Assembly (NCBI GenBank): GCA_903813345.2
Contig: CAIIXF020000006.1
Location: 23,071,936-23,135,935 of the forward strand
DNA: 64,000 nucleotides
Direction of reading: 5' to 3'
Source of the DNA: Owenia fusiformis
Taxonomy: Eukaryota > Annelida > Polychaeta > Sabellida > Oweniidae
The translations under genes and the position numbers were made by a program. Positions 25,474 through 37,599 of this stretch are shown piece by piece. The notes beneath the pieces are model-generated. The model worked only from the letters and a program-made list of their open reading frames with translations. It did not search any database and was not told where the DNA came from. The stretch's first letter is position 1. The number at the start of each line of letters is the position of its first letter.

Positions 25474-28145
25474 TCTATGATCAGAATTCCTCTTTGCTCA
25501 TGGTCGTCTACATGGCGTACTCTTGTTACAACATTATGTTTCACTTCTTTACCGAACGAGCATGATTGTGTTAACAATGGGGTGAAATAGCAGGTGTTTT
25601 TTGCTTGATTGAATTTCTTATTGTACTTTTCAGCTTCATTTCTCGCTATAGTGAGTTGATGTAATGTTTTACTGACGAGTGTTCCATGAGTGGGATTTTA
25701 CAACTTGAACTCCTGCCCCTAAACTTAATCGAGGTCTCTTTCCCTGGAGGAGTCTAAATTGCTTCTTTGGTGTGGTTGGCCATTTGCAAAATACTATTGC
25801 CAATGATTGAAATTGTCATACGTATGTGGTATAAGTACCGCAGCACTATTTGTATTGGTACCAAAGTAAATGAAAATTATAAGTTCGTACTGAAAATCTC
25901 CGAGGCTCGTCAGAGAAGTGTAATTTGGTGAATGTCGCAAGAAAAGTTGTGTAGGAAAATAATTACATTGATGAATTATGGAGAACTAAATTTGTGCTTT
26001 AAGTAGACCTACATGTACAGTAACACCAAAATATGGCAAAGAATCTACGAAACAAAATTAAGAGTGATAAAAGAAACACATCATAAACCCTTCAGATCAG
26101 ATGAATCAAAATAAATCGCAGAATGGGTTTCTTCAGTTCCCTCTAACAATTCTTTAATTCCCAATCCAGATGAAAAATAAATCGCTTTTTGGGATTGCTA
26201 AAAATACATAATATATTCTGGTTTCAATACATTTTGTCCGATATGGGTTCCCTCCCCTCAGCCCAAAGCTTGCAGTCTCCTTGCCTTATCCAGTGCGATC
26301 GCAGCTTTATAAAAAGAAGTGTAATATTCCTCGACTAAGGATGTCATGCCAGGACCTACTTTGGAAAATTGAGTTACATAAGTGATTATAACTGTCGCAG
26401 TTCATCTAAAATGAGCATAAAATAAGTTGCATTGAGGTTGATAGATGAATTAAGAAAGCGTCGTGTGATAGTAGAAAATGGTCAACTGCTCTCACAATAA
26501 TCTTTAGTGTTTCATCTAATGACACTGGCGAAGATTCGATTTGACGGAGCTATCGGATGCTATTTTTTAATCTCCACATCGTGGATCGTGATTGTTTGCA
26601 TTTTATTATCTTAAGTGACTAATCGTCCATTGACGATCGTCGATCTTTGTCACAAACAGTTGCGTTATTGGTTTAGAAAATCCGCCAATCTTTATAATAG
26701 GCCTAAAATTGATAAGAGCGGTAAAAATGAAAAAGCGATTTCTGAAGAGCGGGAACGAAGAATGAAATATTTCAACATTTAGTTTAAAAATAAACTTGAA
26801 GAAATTAAGCGAAAGCTAATTAAGAAACGCAGAATAAATGCTGAAATGCTAGACTGGTTGGAAGAAGTCAGTAACCGCAGTGGGATCGACCCCGTGACAC
26901 TTCGAGTACACAAATCATCATTATGTAATTTGAGCCAAGGGACAGCATGCGCCCGTGGGACATTTTGATCTTTGCTTTCTGGTCTGTTTTGCTATTTTCT
27001 ACTTGATCCATTATGGTTTGCTTTATTGGCATATTAAACCTGTTAATCGGCCTGGTTTGCTATTTTTATTTGACCAGCTGTGGTTTTCTTTATTCACATC
27101 TCCAATTTAGGTTCGGTAGGAATAAAAGGGGGACTTAGTAAAGCCTATGTATGAATTCAACAAATCCACCTTAACCCTTATTTGAGTACGATTTTCTAAA
27201 TTTGTGATTGATAAATTTTTCCGTTGACTATGCCTTGTTATTATGGTTTAACAGTATATTGTCATGAACAATACAAAGTTGATTGAACTACGACATTCAA
27301 GCAGTGTTGCCCGGACACATTTTAGAAGTGTTTGGGAATCCATTATCTCTATTTAGCGTAATGATCCGTTGAGTTAACGTTTCATTAGGCTTGCGCAACT
27401 TGTTGGACGACACAATCTTTTAACACGAGTCCATCTATCAAGCAAAATCAAAGAGCCTCCCGGTATGGAGACGCGTGAAAACCACCGATGCATAAACACC
27501 AACAATATCAACCAATATAGATTATGAAGTGTCGTGAACTGTGAATCAAAAAGACAATCAATCTGTTGACATATTCGGATTATTTTTAGTGCGAGGGTGG
27601 AGTAAAATAGCATTGAACAGTGGTAAATATAAACGCGTCGGAGAACACATCTAAAAAGTCAATTCAGCCTACACAATTTATTTTGATAAATGGTAGTACG
27701 TTAACAATACACAATGTATATTGATTACTACCCTTTTCAAATGTATGACTCCATTTCGTCGATACACTCTTTAAATGAGGAATAATTCAATTGATTTTGC
27801 CAATCTAATCTGAACGTTTTAGTACAAAAATAACTACAGGATGTGTTTGTCAACTGCCTTCACATCACCGACATTCATTTAAATTAATTGAAAATTAAAA
27901 TCTAATTAAAATACATTAAACTTACTTTAATCTTATCAGCGCGTAATGTCATCAGGTAATATTAGTCTCAGGGTTCCTGGATAATTAATTACATACGGTA
28001 TATTAATTAAATGGTTTATGAGCAACTTTTCCTTCTCCAGGCACCACGGTTTTCTCTTCATTTTCCATGAAATCTGTTGAGTGTTCGAATTCCAAGTATA
28101 GAACTAAAGACCAACAACTATCAATCAAGAAGTTAAAAAGTGAAA
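25474..28145. other. Upstream region of the neuropeptide gene
   Basis: AT-rich, no gene recognised. It should hold the promoter and first exon of the peptide gene, but no certain TATA or initiator could be assigned. Confidence 0.4.
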
Positions 28146-28303
28146 GTAAGAAGTCTGCCAAATATTATAAAGCAGAAAAAGTAACACAATATTACTTGGA
28201 CACGAAAATATGAAAAAGAGCCAGATGCTCAACTGTTTAAGTCAATGATGATTAAATTCTACACGAGTGGTTTTCATTAAAATGGATGTTCTTATATTTT
28301 CAG
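28146..28303 (+). other. Probable 5' UTR intron of the neuropeptide gene
   Basis: A donor-like GAAA|GTAAGA and an acceptor tattttcag|ATG bracket 158 bp. The acceptor places the ATG of the precursor at the first base of the coding exon. The upstream exon would be non-coding. Transcript data would be needed to confirm the donor. Confidence 0.45.
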
Positions 28304-29473
28304 ATGGATCTCCAAGTGGACTTGGTGCCTCTCGTGTCTTGTCTCTTTGCGTTAGTGATTACCGCATCGGGCCAGTCATCCAACAAGTTGGGTTTGTCAT
28401 CAGCATCCGTATGTCGCCAATCAGAATTATGGAACAGTGCGTGCTCATTGTGTGAACAACTCGACTTGGGATTCACCCAGGAAGGTTGTTGTCTAGAGAC
28501 AGAGTACCAAGCAGTATGTCACGCCTGTTTAAGCAACGATGACTGTCTGCTCACTGGACTTGTTGAGAAGCGTCGGAATATGTTTGTCGGCAAACGCCGC
28601 AATATGTTCGTCGGTAAACGCCGGAACATGTTTGTCGGTAAACGCCGTAATATGTTCGTCGGTAAACGTAGTTATTATGAGGAGGACAAAATGCAGCCTG
28701 AGTTAGTTAGAAAACCTGTCATCGACGAGCTTGATAGATTAACTGCCGAGATATTAGCATCGAAATCCATGGCCAAACGGCAGCGCATGTTCGTCGGTAA
28801 ACGAGATTTAAACGGTGAGAATATCGCAAATGAAATTGAAGAGTTAGAAAAACGGAGAAATATGTTTGTAGGTAAAAGGGACCCAATTGATGAAGAGAAA
28901 CGAAGGAACATGTTTGTTGGGAAGCGAGAATCAATTGACGAGGAGAAAAGAAGGAATATGTTTGTAGGTAAAAGGGATTCAATGGAAGAACAGAAAAGAA
29001 GAAATATGTTCGTTGGAAAACGTGAATCGATTGACGAAGAGAAACGAAGGAACATGTTTGTTGGGAAGCGAGAATCAATTGACGAGGAGAAAAGAAGAAA
29101 TATGTTTGTAGGTAAAAGAGATCAGATGGAAGAACAGAAAAGAAGAAATATGTTCGTTGGAAAACGTGAATCGATTGACGAAGAGAAAAGAAGGAACATG
29201 TTTGTTGGGAAGCGAGAATCAATTGACGAGGAGAAAAGAAGAAATATGTTTGTAGGTAAAAGAGATCAAATAGAAGAACAGAAAAGAAGAAATATGTTCG
29301 TTGGAAAACGTGAATCGATTGACGAAGAGAAAAGGAGGAACATGTTCGTGGGTAAACGTGAATCAATTGCCGAAGAGAAAAGAAGGAATATGTTCGTAGG
29401 TGAAAGGAACCCATTAGATCTTCTGTCCAATGATGATGAAGTAGAAAAGCGAGCTCCAAAGTTCGTTGGGTGA
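28304..29473 (+). CDS. Multicopy FVamide-type neuropeptide precursor
   Basis: A secreted prohormone of 389 residues from the ATG at 28304. That ATG directly follows a good 3' splice site (ttatattttcag), and a donor-like gaaa|gtaaga lies at 28146, so a 5' UTR exon and a 158-bp intron are likely; an in-frame ATG at 28286 would lie inside that intron. Residues 1-23 look like a signal peptide. Residues 37-81 hold eight cysteines (C37, C47xxC50, C62C63, C72xxC75, C81). Next come four back-to-back NMFVGKR copies, a longer spacer, a QRMFVGKR variant, then 12 NMFVG copies separated by acidic spacers such as ESIDEE and DQMEEQ. The last of these has GER instead of GKR. The protein ends in KR-APKFVG-stop. 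KR sites are prohormone convertase sites and the Gly is the amide donor, so the predicted products are RNMFV-amide (or NMFV-amide), QRMFV-amide and APKFV-amide. Pentapeptides ending FV-amide match the known PRQFVamide/LRNFVamide type; this assignment is inference by motif. A polyadenylation signal is at 29849. Confidence 0.9.
   Translation: MDLQVDLVPLVSCLFALVITASGQSSNKLGLSSASVCRQSELWNSACSLCEQLDLGFTQEGCCLETEYQAVCHACLSNDDCLLTGLVEKRRNMFVGKRRNMFVGKRRNMFVGKRRNMFVGKRSYYEEDKMQPELVRKPVIDELDRLTAEILASKSMAKRQRMFVGKRDLNGENIANEIEELEKRRNMFVGKRDPIDEEKRRNMFVGKRESIDEEKRRNMFVGKRDSMEEQKRRNMFVGKRESIDEEKRRNMFVGKRESIDEEKRRNMFVGKRDQMEEQKRRNMFVGKRESIDEEKRRNMFVGKRESIDEEKRRNMFVGKRDQIEEQKRRNMFVGKRESIDEEKRRNMFVGKRESIAEEKRRNMFVGERNPLDLLSNDDEVEKRAPKFVG
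28565..29400 (+). repeat. In-gene peptide repeat with a 144-bp higher-order unit
   Basis: The basic unit is 48 bp (16 residues: RNMFVGKR plus a six-residue acidic spacer plus KR). From about 29001 three units form a 144-bp super-unit with spacer order ESIDEE, ESIDEE, then DQMEEQ or DQIEEQ. The same synonymous codon choices recur at 29001, 29145 and 29289. This indicates recent amplification of trimers by unequal exchange rather than unit-by-unit duplication. Confidence 0.9.
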
Positions 29474-30899
29474 TCACCCAGCTTGATTACCTTGAGGGTT
29501 GATATTTGGGCTTGGGGCCCAACGCCCTTGAAACCCCAGATCAACATTAGTCCGGATTCCTCAGTATTTTACCAGAGTTGAACAATTATTTTCATTTTTA
29601 TTTTTGATGGATTTTTACAATTATGTTACCTATATTTAATCTAAATTTAATATCATCATCATTGTTGTTTTTAAATGCATGTACACATACGATTTGATAC
29701 AAAGTGGATGTGCAACCCAATATGGTGTTCAAGTACACCATAAACGAAATATTTGTTATGCCTTACTGACTTTGTGATGACGATTTGAATAACCAAATAG
29801 ATAACGTGGCTCAATGTTATGACATATTGTGTCTGATGGGAAATGAATAATAAATGAATGGTGAAGAAGAGACAATAGGATATGTGTATAAAAGGTACAA
29901 TACAATGGCAGTAGCAATGTCTGGTTGCACGCATGCGCATTGAATGAACGCGCGCAGCCAAAAATACCATAGTGGGTGACTAGTTCCTTACGTTGTCTCG
30001 TGTCAATGTTATAAGCCCGGGTTTATTAGTATCACATGTGGTACAATGGGTAGTTTGGTCTACAGTTTGTTATGCTTTATGCTTCAAATTCAGTAAATAT
30101 ACGAACGACATTCTCTGAAAGCAACTGCCGCCTGGAAACGTGCATTTATAGATTACAGCATCACATCAAACGATACTGTTATTGTCTGTAGAACTCTACG
30201 AGGTTGTGCCAATCCCATAAATTCTAAAAAACAAATCTCCTTCAACTCGAAGATATCGTCATTGTTTTTCATAATTGTACTCATTCATTGTTCAGCAACG
30301 ATCTCAAACAGGCTATGTTGATTATTCATTCGTACAACAGTAGAAGTTATTTCATTACTCTGTTTGGTTATCAATCTAACAATCGCAATAAAATGATGAC
30401 AAATTCCGATTATTAGTGTTGTTGTTCTATTGTAGGTTACTCTACAGAGGTGACAGAAGGCTTTTGAGCCAGCTGTGTTCAGTAAATTGTACACCTGAAC
30501 CCTGTGAAGGATACCTTGTATACAATGAACGAAATAACAATGACTGCCAAATATTCTTAAATGAAAGTATTTTCATGATATATTATTTAGAATCAGAAAT
30601 ACTTATAGTGGCTAGTCTCTGTAATTCTTATCGTAAACTTCTTTAAAAAATTAGTTTATATATGATAAACTATTTTATAATCCATGCATAGTGTTAGGCT
30701 ATATAACCTTTCCCCATTAATATGATCATCGAAAACTCATGTGTAGAAACAACCTCTGAACCTGAAAAAGTAAATTAATCGCCTCCTAAAGCAGTGTTGA
30801 AACGCGTGGCATTTCATTTCGAAAAACAGGTACGTGTAATTTTATTTGGTACTTTGTGAACGTTTTGTAGTGTTTCCTTACCATACTCTCACACCAAAA

Positions 30900-31640
30900 T
30901 ACGTAGTTCTCACTACGTTCTGGAAAACGGGCTTCAACTGTGTACGAACGGACTGGACGTACTTAGAACCGTTTGAGGTCTATTTACAAACTTCATCGAG
31001 CGTACTCGAACGGGTAAGTCCTCTAGAACTTAGAACATGCTCAAAATGTTCTTTTGGTCGTAACATTCTACAATTAGAACGAGTGACAGCCTACTAACGA
31101 CGAGCTGGACGTACTACGAACGGAACAGTCGTAACGGAACTTCAGTCCTACTAAGGACCTTTTTACTTGAACTGTCTGAAGACGTATTGAGAACGAGGTG
31201 GAACTAATTGCAAACGGGTTAAAACTGATTAAGAACGTATTTATCAACGAGTTAGCAAAAATATAGCTATTACACCAAGCAAGTTGCCACTGCGTTCTCT
31301 TCAAAACTGGTTTTAAACTATGTGCGAACGGAATGAACGTAGCTACAACGTTCTACGGTCTGTTTACGAACTTCATGGACTTTCCCGGACGGGGAGTGTG
31401 ATTTTGAATTTTGAATAGATTCAAAATTCGATGGCGACCATACCGTTCTGTAATCAGGTCATGATGACACGTAATACGACGTTGCACACCGACGTGGTGC
31501 GACCTGAACGAACTGCGAATGAGATGGACGTATTGAAGACTGTTTATGAACGAAGTAGCTAATTATTTTAGACATATTTCCCGACCACAGCCAGATTGAG
31601 CCCGTTTTACGACGTTTTCGTAGGACTGACAAGAACGGGT
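30900..31640. repeat. Diverged repeat field rich in GAACG/CGAAC words
   Basis: The passage gtacgaacggactggacgta ... cgtttgaggtctatttacaaacttcat recurs in diverged form about 376 bp later (gtgcgaacggaatgaacgta ... ctacggtctgtttacgaacttcat), and partial versions lie between and after. It reads as an old tandem array. No gene is supported. Confidence 0.5.
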
Positions 31641-33554
31641 AAGAACTAATTTGGTGTGATAGGGGGGTTACCTGGCAATACGCTTATAAAACTGTTCCCA
31701 GTACATCGGAGGAGTTATTAATTGATAGCCATCCATGTAGTTTTTTTATATCAGTGTTTGGGTGCAACGACTGGATGTTTCCCTATGTACTGGTGAGCAT
31801 ATTACAAGGTAAAGGAATTTCTAAAAGCATTCACAGATGACCAAATAAAACAACACCTATACCTATTTTTGAACCCGTTTTTTTTATTAAAATGGCGGTT
31901 TTCGTAGTATCCAACCCTTATGAAACGGATGCAAGTGTTAAGATCAATTCGGAACGTGTCTTACTGGACGAGGAATTTTGAAGTTTTGACTTTTGAAAGG
32001 CATCAAGCTGTTATCCGTATTACAAAGGTTACGCATCACGCTAATTAGCCACACGAATCTGCAACCGTTATGTAGAGAGATAAATATGTAAAACATATAC
32101 AGAATACCATTTTGTACGTTAATCCCAAGTATCCGTAATCAGCTGTTTGGTGTAGAATGACACTTTTCGATCAATACGTTACGTTAATGAAACACACGAA
32201 TGTGGAAGCCCAAGTGTTCTGACTCCTGCCCAACTGTTCTGACAACCCAAGAGATCGCTTATTTTATCATATCTTATAATTCACAAGATAGGGTTCAAAA
32301 TATAAAATTTTGCTGGAAAAATGCTAGGATGAAAAAAGAGTCCTAAAATGTTGACTCGTTGAAAGTTTTGACCCAATTTTAAAAAATTTGGACCCTTTTT
32401 TAAATCGAGGCCCATTTTTTCAAAATGACCATTTCCCAAAATGCTGAAATTGAGACCCAGCCTAAATATATTGATATATTCTGTCTAAGTATTATATTGC
32501 TCAGGAGTGTCCCATGGTGCAAAAGTCGAACAACCGGGGATTTCACATTCCCCAATGGTTACCCTGTTCGTTTATATGAATAAATGGAAAGCCTTTTGTG
32601 CACGAGGCAGCCATATTATAAGTGGTTTCATTAGCTTAATTTCAACAGTTGCCTCTGTAGAATCCTAAAATTGATATTAGAAATTGAAAATCACCGTATC
32701 GAACTGTATTTGATAAATTAAGTAAATCCAAATCGGGTAGTCCAGAACACTTAGAGCTTCACACACGTACGTTATGTCGGGTTAAATCGAAATGCGAATC
32801 CTCTCTAATGCGTTTTCTTGTATTTACGTAAGTAAACTTGTCTTTCATCAAGTCTTGTGACCCCGCCCATTGTCCCACGACTCAAACGAATAAAAAAAGT
32901 TGCAATAAGTAGTCTACCAGCAAGCTTTTTCCCCGATTACTATTTTATTGATTTGAGTAGATTTCGATTGAATGCTGATTACCTCCATGAAATAAGCTCG
33001 ATCTAGGTGACTACCAGAAAGGGAGACGCTGATGAGACCATATAAGGATTCTTTCTTCCCATGCAATGCATTCTACAGTGACAAGTTTCGGTCCCTCAAT
33101 CTATACCATTTGCAGTAGGTTCGAACAAAAACATGGCATCCAAAAACGAAACAGCTCAACCAAAAAGATTCAAATAACGAAACTAATCCGATAAATGTAA
33201 GGTACTAAACGACATTAAAACATTGTATAATTCCCAATCAAATATCACTAATCAAATGTAAAAGCTTTTTATTATTTACGCAGAAAAACACTCTGGGACC
33301 AACTAAGGTAAACATGGCGCCATATCATCAAAGCAAATATACAACTCGGTGGCATGGAAATCATTTTTCTAAGTGAACTATGGTACTTTCTTTCTAAACG
33401 AACAATTTAGTAACAGTTGCTACAGTAGGCTAGCTCTTAATATCACATCGGAACAGCCTGACAACGGTAAAGTCAGATACCATTTGTCACAAATGACGGA
33501 CATGAGCCGTATAACAAAATTCTCTAATATCTCTATTAAATTTTTATTTAAGAA

Positions 33555-33718
33555 ATATAGACCGAATAGCAGGGCTACTAGTTTCGAATACACCCCGCAG
33601 GTCTAAGGCACAAACGTTTTCTGTACCCACGAACGAACGGAGTTTGGGGTTCGAAAGCTTTTGTACCTAGACCTAATGGGTGTATTCGAAACTAGTAGCC
33701 CTGCTATGAGGTCTATAT
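33555..33718. mobile_element. 164-bp palindromic MITE
   Basis: Left gcagggctactagtttcgaa and right ttcgaaactagtagccctgc are exact complements; the ends (atatagacc / ggtctatat) also pair. Non-coding. Confidence 0.75.
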
Positions 33719-33995
33719 TACGATATTGCAAAATCGTCAATTTCCATGTTCATTTCCACTTTTTTCATTTCTACTTCCGGTTGAGCGTTTGGCTGTTCCA
33801 ATTTATTTACTTACCTCCTGACCCCGACCTAAGTTTTTTATTACATTGTTGTTAAATTATGATTGCTATGATAGCACGGATCATGTTACCATGAAGCTGC
33901 TCCAATTTTTTTTGTAAAAGTCGATCTTTTTTTCTATCCAGACAATGGGGTTGTTTATTTATAATGTATTGTCCTTCTAGATCAGCAACACATTT

Positions 33996-34140
33996 AACAA
34001 GGCATTAACATACAACATGCCACCACCTTGTAAGTTATTGCCGCCATCCGCCGAACACTGACCACAAAAAAGTTGGAGATAATATCAAAATGTCACCACT
34101 TCTGGTGGTGATATGTCACCATTTCTGGTAGTGATGGTTG
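33996..34140. repeat. Interspersed repeat with GTCACCAC hairpin end, copy 1
   Basis: Shares aaggcattaacat, aacactgaccac, aaaaaagttggaga and tgtcaccacttctggtggtg with copies at 39666-39795, 49670-49803 and 52408-52515. The last part folds into a short hairpin. Class unknown; a Helitron-like 3' hairpin is one option. Confidence 0.5.
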
Positions 34141-34508
34141 TGATGTCATAAAATGGTGTCATTAATTGTCATTGTCATTAATGGAATTAATTTGCATTTA
34201 TTGGAATTACACTAGAAAAAACTCTTATATCTTCATGGAAAGTGTTTTACAAAATCGGATATCTTGATTGATTACACTATTTTCACTAAACCGTTTTAAG
34301 ATTTGCGTTGTAATAAGACTACACGCACTTGTTTTTTCCAACGTTTATAAAAGCGCCTTTCTAAAACCGTAATCGTGATTATACCAGAATCTAAAGTCGG
34401 TTTAAACCAATAGGCGCTCTCTTGAAACGCATAATCTAATTCCAGTAATTATTTAAGTCACGAATCTGTCAGATCAACTTTCTTAAAAAATGAAAAAATA
34501 ATGGTCAG

Positions 34509-34663
34509 AATCCATGCTCATAATGAAAGCACATTTAGAGGCGGTGGAGAATCTACGGAAGCTGTATCCATGGATAGTCTGCGAACAACAAATTCAGAAT
34601 GAGCGAGTCACTGTGGAGACACAAGGATACAAAAAGAATGGGCCGCCCAGGCAAGATCGCTAG
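34509..34663 (+). CDS. Candidate terminal exon, unidentified protein
   Basis: After an AG at 34507 a frame runs open for 155 bp to TAG, encoding MLIMKAHLEAVENLRKLYPW, then IVCEQQ and a polar tail ending GPPRQDR. Codon use and residue mix look protein-like, the segment is richer in GC than its surroundings, and AATAAA follows at 34768. The acceptor has a weak pyrimidine tract. I do not recognise the protein, and no upstream exons were found. It could be the last exon of a plus-strand gene whose other exons lie in the preceding 5 kb. Confidence 0.35.
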
Positions 34664-36970
34664 ATAAACAACAAACTCTATATTTTTTATCTACTTTATT
34701 TATATTTTGACATCACATAGTAATGTGTTAGCATTACTGATCATACCTTATGGATAAACAACCCCCAAATAAAGCATTGATATCCAACTTGATTTAGGCT
34801 GATAGGTTTTTCACTACTCCAAGGCACCATTGTTCATGTTACCATAGCAATGGCAACTCAACCATAATGTATCGATGGTACACATTCTATTCAGCACTTT
34901 CAGAACGATACATATTATCTAAAATATCAGGAAAAAACAATTAGAAATAAAGATTTTAGAGATATTTTATGAGAACCTACGTAGAAATTATCCTATATAA
35001 TAGTATATTTGCCCGAGGGTCATAGGGTATAGATATGTTATATTATATTGGGTTCGGGATAATCCCAATCTCCTGAACCTCATATAGGATATTCGCCCTC
35101 TCTCTAAATACACGTATATGAATAAGATAATCCAAAATAAAAGCAGAGAAATTATTCCAACGTGTTTCTTTATTTAAAAATCTTCAGGGAATCAGTAATC
35201 TTCAGGGTATATGTATATAAATACTAGTATATGACAAAGCTATGAGTCTAGGATTAAGTATAACCGAGACAAGTGAAATTTTCCCTGAATCAATGAGGCA
35301 AATTCCGTCTCACCATCCGGTCGTGATAATTGGAATGATCAACGTGCAATTAAAACATTAATCAACAAAATCTACAAAACATTAACGTCATATTATATAC
35401 GAATGGACTGTATTACATAAAATGTTATAACGATTGTGCCACTAAATTGTAACCATAAAGTAATGTATACTAACGAGACAATACACATTTGTTCCAGTGA
35501 AAACCTTTTATCATAAAATGACGTGGGGTGTATTAAAAATAGTGTCAACGAGTTATGAATTCAAGATAATTTATACTTCACCATTGTTAAAAAGCACTTA
35601 TTGTCATATTTGCAATCATGTAATCGAAAACGGTTTTATTATCTTTTTGGTAATTAATTCTATATATACTTCTTCTATTGATAAAAGCACACAAACATGA
35701 TACATACTTTAATTAGTCAACTTATATAATTTCCATTTGTCATGAAGCAAACACGGAAAGCAATATTTCCTATTGGTACAGAAAGGTTTATTTAAGACGA
35801 TCTATTAGTGATAAAACGTGCAAATTATATATGTGGTGAAATATTTCCATGTTCCTAAAAAAATAATTTATACATTTCCGTTTGACTCTCTCCCTCCACC
35901 TTAAAAAGATGTTAAAATGGTTTTCAAATTAAGCCATTTAAGCCATTAACGCACCTGATAACCCAACCAACAAGTTTATTGATCGGTACGTGGTATATTG
36001 ATCGTGTCACTTAAAGGCCCCGTATAAAATTTAAACCACTTTGACTTCAATGATATCGGAATGATGATCCAAATGTTTGGTTGATTCCGATGGTTTTTGT
36101 GAGATAAATTGAGAACCTTATCGTATTTCATGTTGATTGGGAAAACAACAGAGGATTCAACTCTTAAACACGTAAAGTGGTTCATAGAAAAATGCATGAA
36201 AAAATGATAAATAATGTGCTTTCGAGTCGGTGTATAGTAAACTGTATTTGATGCTCTAAAAATCTAACTTTTGTTGATAAATTGGTGAGGAAATACAAAT
36301 ACTAAACAAAACTGAAAAATGAAGAGGTCTTATTGTGAAAAATGCCTCAAACAATATTTCCATTGAAAAAATAATATTTAGATGATTAAATTCTGTTTTC
36401 AAACTTTCCATGGGGCCTTTAAATTCCAGTATGAGTACAAATATATAAATGTTTCTCAGAGTGTCACTGATGATTGTCATTTTTATAATTCAAAAGAACA
36501 ACTTATTTGGAGCATAATCTATCCACCAATCAATAGATTTGACATAGGGTCTTTAAATTCAAGTATGACTACATGTACATCGGAAGACAAATGTTTTTCA
36601 AGGTGTCATTGATTTTTATAATTCAAAACTCGTTACTATCCACCAATCCATAAATTGAGCGACCGGACGTCCACTTTGATAGCGTGTTTTCATGTACGTC
36701 TGCTTCGCCCACTAACAGTACCGTAATTGTTAATGACTTAATACATCCCAAATTATACCACGTCATGGATAGCATGTATAACAGTGTTCTTATATGAGTG
36801 AAAAGACTTTGACGTTAGCTTTTGAAATAAAAAAAACAGATTTATACAAACTCACAGAAATAAACTGGAAACCCAGTAAATGGTATCACTTTCAGTTTTA
36901 TCATGTTTCATGCCACATTGCTGATCCTAACATAGTACATTAGAAGCTGTCAATAAGAACCCCTTCAAAT
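34664..36970. other. No gene recognised
   Basis: AT-rich. Begins with the likely 3' UTR of the candidate exon at 34509 (AATAAA at 34768). Nothing else is supported. Confidence 0.4.
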
Positions 36971-37232
36971 AAGGAACATTTCGTCAATGAAGTTTTCAAA
37001 AGACCTTACGTATTGATGTACCATCTTTATAAGGAACATTAAATTTCTTCAATGAAATTTTCAAAATACCTTACGTATTGATGTACCATCTCTATAAGGA
37101 ACATTAAATTTCTTCAATGAAGTTTTCAAATACCTTACGTATTGATGTACCATCTCTTTAAGGAACATTAAATTTCTTCGATGAAGTTTTCAAAATACCT
37201 TACGTATTGATGTACCATCTCTATAAGGAACA
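36971..37232. repeat. Tandem repeat, 60-65-bp unit, four copies
   Basis: Units begin aaggaacatt at 36971, 37031, 37096, 37160 and (partial) 37225. Each holds ttacgtattgatgtaccatc. Confidence 0.9.
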
Positions 37233-37444
37233 CGTGTCTACTGGAAACAAGGAACAATGTTTTAGGGCAATTCTTTTTTAAATCATATATTTAGGGAATA
37301 ATTTTATGATATGGAAACAATAACACTCTACTATACCTAACCCCTAGAAATGCACAAGATACTCTGTTTGTCTAATTGCATTGTTTAGTATATTTTTGAA
37401 AGTACCTTATTAACATCTAACTTTCAACCGATAAACCATTAATA

Positions 37445-37522
37445 TACCCTTTGCATTCGTTTGACTTTACTTCTTAAAAGAGAGCTTCGTCTGTAGTTTA
37501 ACTAGACTCTGCACGCAGGGTA
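37445..37522. mobile_element. Mutator-like MITE, short form
   Basis: 78 bp from TACCCTTTGCATTCG to CTGCACGCAGGGTA. The 9-bp flanks are CCATTAATA and TCATTAATA, 8 of 9 identical. It is nearly the same as the two ends of the long form in the UGT intron joined together. Confidence 0.8.
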
Positions 37523-37599
37523 TCATTAATAAGGAACAGACAAATAAAAACAAATAACATAATTATTACTAATAAGCCAAATGGGTTGCTCATGAACAC

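Noticed and set aside
28304-29473. TRH/EFLGamide-type precursor
   Set aside because: The Gly in NMFVGKR is the amide donor, so the product ends FV-amide rather than xG-amide; TRH-like precursors would show GG before the basic pair.
28675-29547. Three minus-strand open frames of 93-252 codons over the neuropeptide gene
   Set aside because: They are antisense shadows of the codon-biased 48-bp repeat; they have no motif, and the plus frame has signal peptide, cleavage sites and amidation sites.
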